Shown here one piece after another: positions 63,744 through 64,000 of a stretch of 64,000 nt of DNA (its first letter is position 1; each line of letters begins with the position of its first letter). The notes under the pieces were generated by a model that did not search any database, was not told the origin of the DNA, and was given only the letters and a program-made list of their open reading frames with translations. The stretch is from Microbacterium sp. A20. GTDB taxonomy: Bacteria > Actinomycetota > Actinomycetes > Actinomycetales > Microbacteriaceae. Position numbers and translations under genes: made by a program. The stretch lies in contig NZ_SSDF01000090.1 of NCBI RefSeq assembly GCF_004794515.1, forward strand, positions 173,284 through 237,283. The letters are read 5' to 3'.

Positions 63744-64000
63744 CGGGCTTCCTCGGCGCGCTCTCCGACGCGTGGGCCGAGATCCGCGTCCACAAGCTCC
63801 GTGTGCTGCTCAGCCTGATCGGCATCGCCGTGTCGGTCGGAGCGCTCACGGCGGTCGTGGCGATCTCGGAGTATCAGCGTCAGTTCCAGGCCGAGCAGTC
63901 CGACCGCTGGGGAGGGCGTGTGGCCACCCTCGTCGTCGCGGCGAGCACTGGCGACGGCTCTCCCGTGGATCCCGATGACTTCGATGCTCGTTTTAGCCGC
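63740..64000 (+). CDS. ABC transporter permease (MacB-like), 3' partial
   Basis: The first 87 codons are seen before the window ends. They include LGALSDAWAEIRVHKLRVLL, the first membrane helix (LSLIGIAVSVGALTAVVAI) and the start of the outer domain. This is the typical N-terminus of MacB/FtsX-type permeases. GTG 63740 overlaps the ATPase stop by GTGA. Confidence 0.85.
   Translation, partial: MTGFLGALSDAWAEIRVHKLRVLLSLIGIAVSVGALTAVVAISEYQRQFQAEQSDRWGGRVATLVVAASTGDGSPVDPDDFDARFSR

Overview
The window is high-GC, densely coded actinobacterial chromosome, most likely from a Microbacterium species or another Microbacteriaceae member. Evidence for this: a UPF0182 membrane protein, WhiB2, DUF3499, a zincin-like protein, DUF4012 and DUF5719 proteins, LAxTG-type wall anchoring, and many genes apparently transcribed as leaderless mRNAs. 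I see no transposase, prophage, CRISPR array or rRNA. The single tRNA is an initiator tRNA-Met.

Layout. 1-7 kb: 5'-truncated UPF0182 gene, initiator tRNA, nitrilase-family amidohydrolase, PLP aminotransferase and a membrane-anchored HtrA-type serine protease. 7-12 kb: three transferases of the CDP-glycerol glycerophosphotransferase superfamily and a GT2. 12-17 kb: a conserved actinobacterial block of birA, a bacterial PH-domain protein, purK, purE and an LCP (LytR-CpsA-Psr) ligase. 17-23 kb: surface proteins (LAxTG-anchored protein, DUF4012 protein, FG-GAP repeat protein) and a GT4. 23-55 kb: a large surface-glycan island. 55-62 kb: manA, whiB2, a giant GT2-membrane protein, DUF5719, a degenerate metallopeptidase and DUF3499. 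62-64 kb: a MacA/MacB-like adaptor, ATPase and truncated permease.

The glycan island contains two Wzm/Wzt ABC-2 export pairs (23.4-25.1 kb and 46.0-47.6 kb), a full-length ABC exporter resembling lipid-linked-oligosaccharide flippases (32.0 kb), two O-antigen-ligase/polymerase-like proteins (52.3-55.0 kb), about ten glycosyltransferases, an acyltransferase-3, a DegT aminotransferase / Gfo-Idh-MocA oxidoreductase / hexapeptide acetyltransferase trio, a UDP-sugar 6-dehydrogenase, and galE. Between 44.9 and 51.1 kb lie glf, wzm, wzt, a GlfT1-like enzyme and GlfT2. This is the enzyme set that makes and exports galactofuranan in mycobacteria, here without any visible arabinan or mycolate genes. 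Together with the LCP ligase, the island probably builds one or more galactofuranose- and amino-uronate-containing polymers, exports them and attaches them to peptidoglycan.

Regulation. At least fourteen genes that begin a transcription unit have a TANNNT hexamer 6-9 nt before the start codon and usually no Shine-Dalgarno sequence, which is the signature of leaderless transcripts. Most other genes are coupled by ATGA, GTGA or TGATG overlaps. The most unusual site is a perfect 22-bp hairpin after the HtrA gene. Its right arm contains the start codon, and its loop most of the -10 element, of the next gene.
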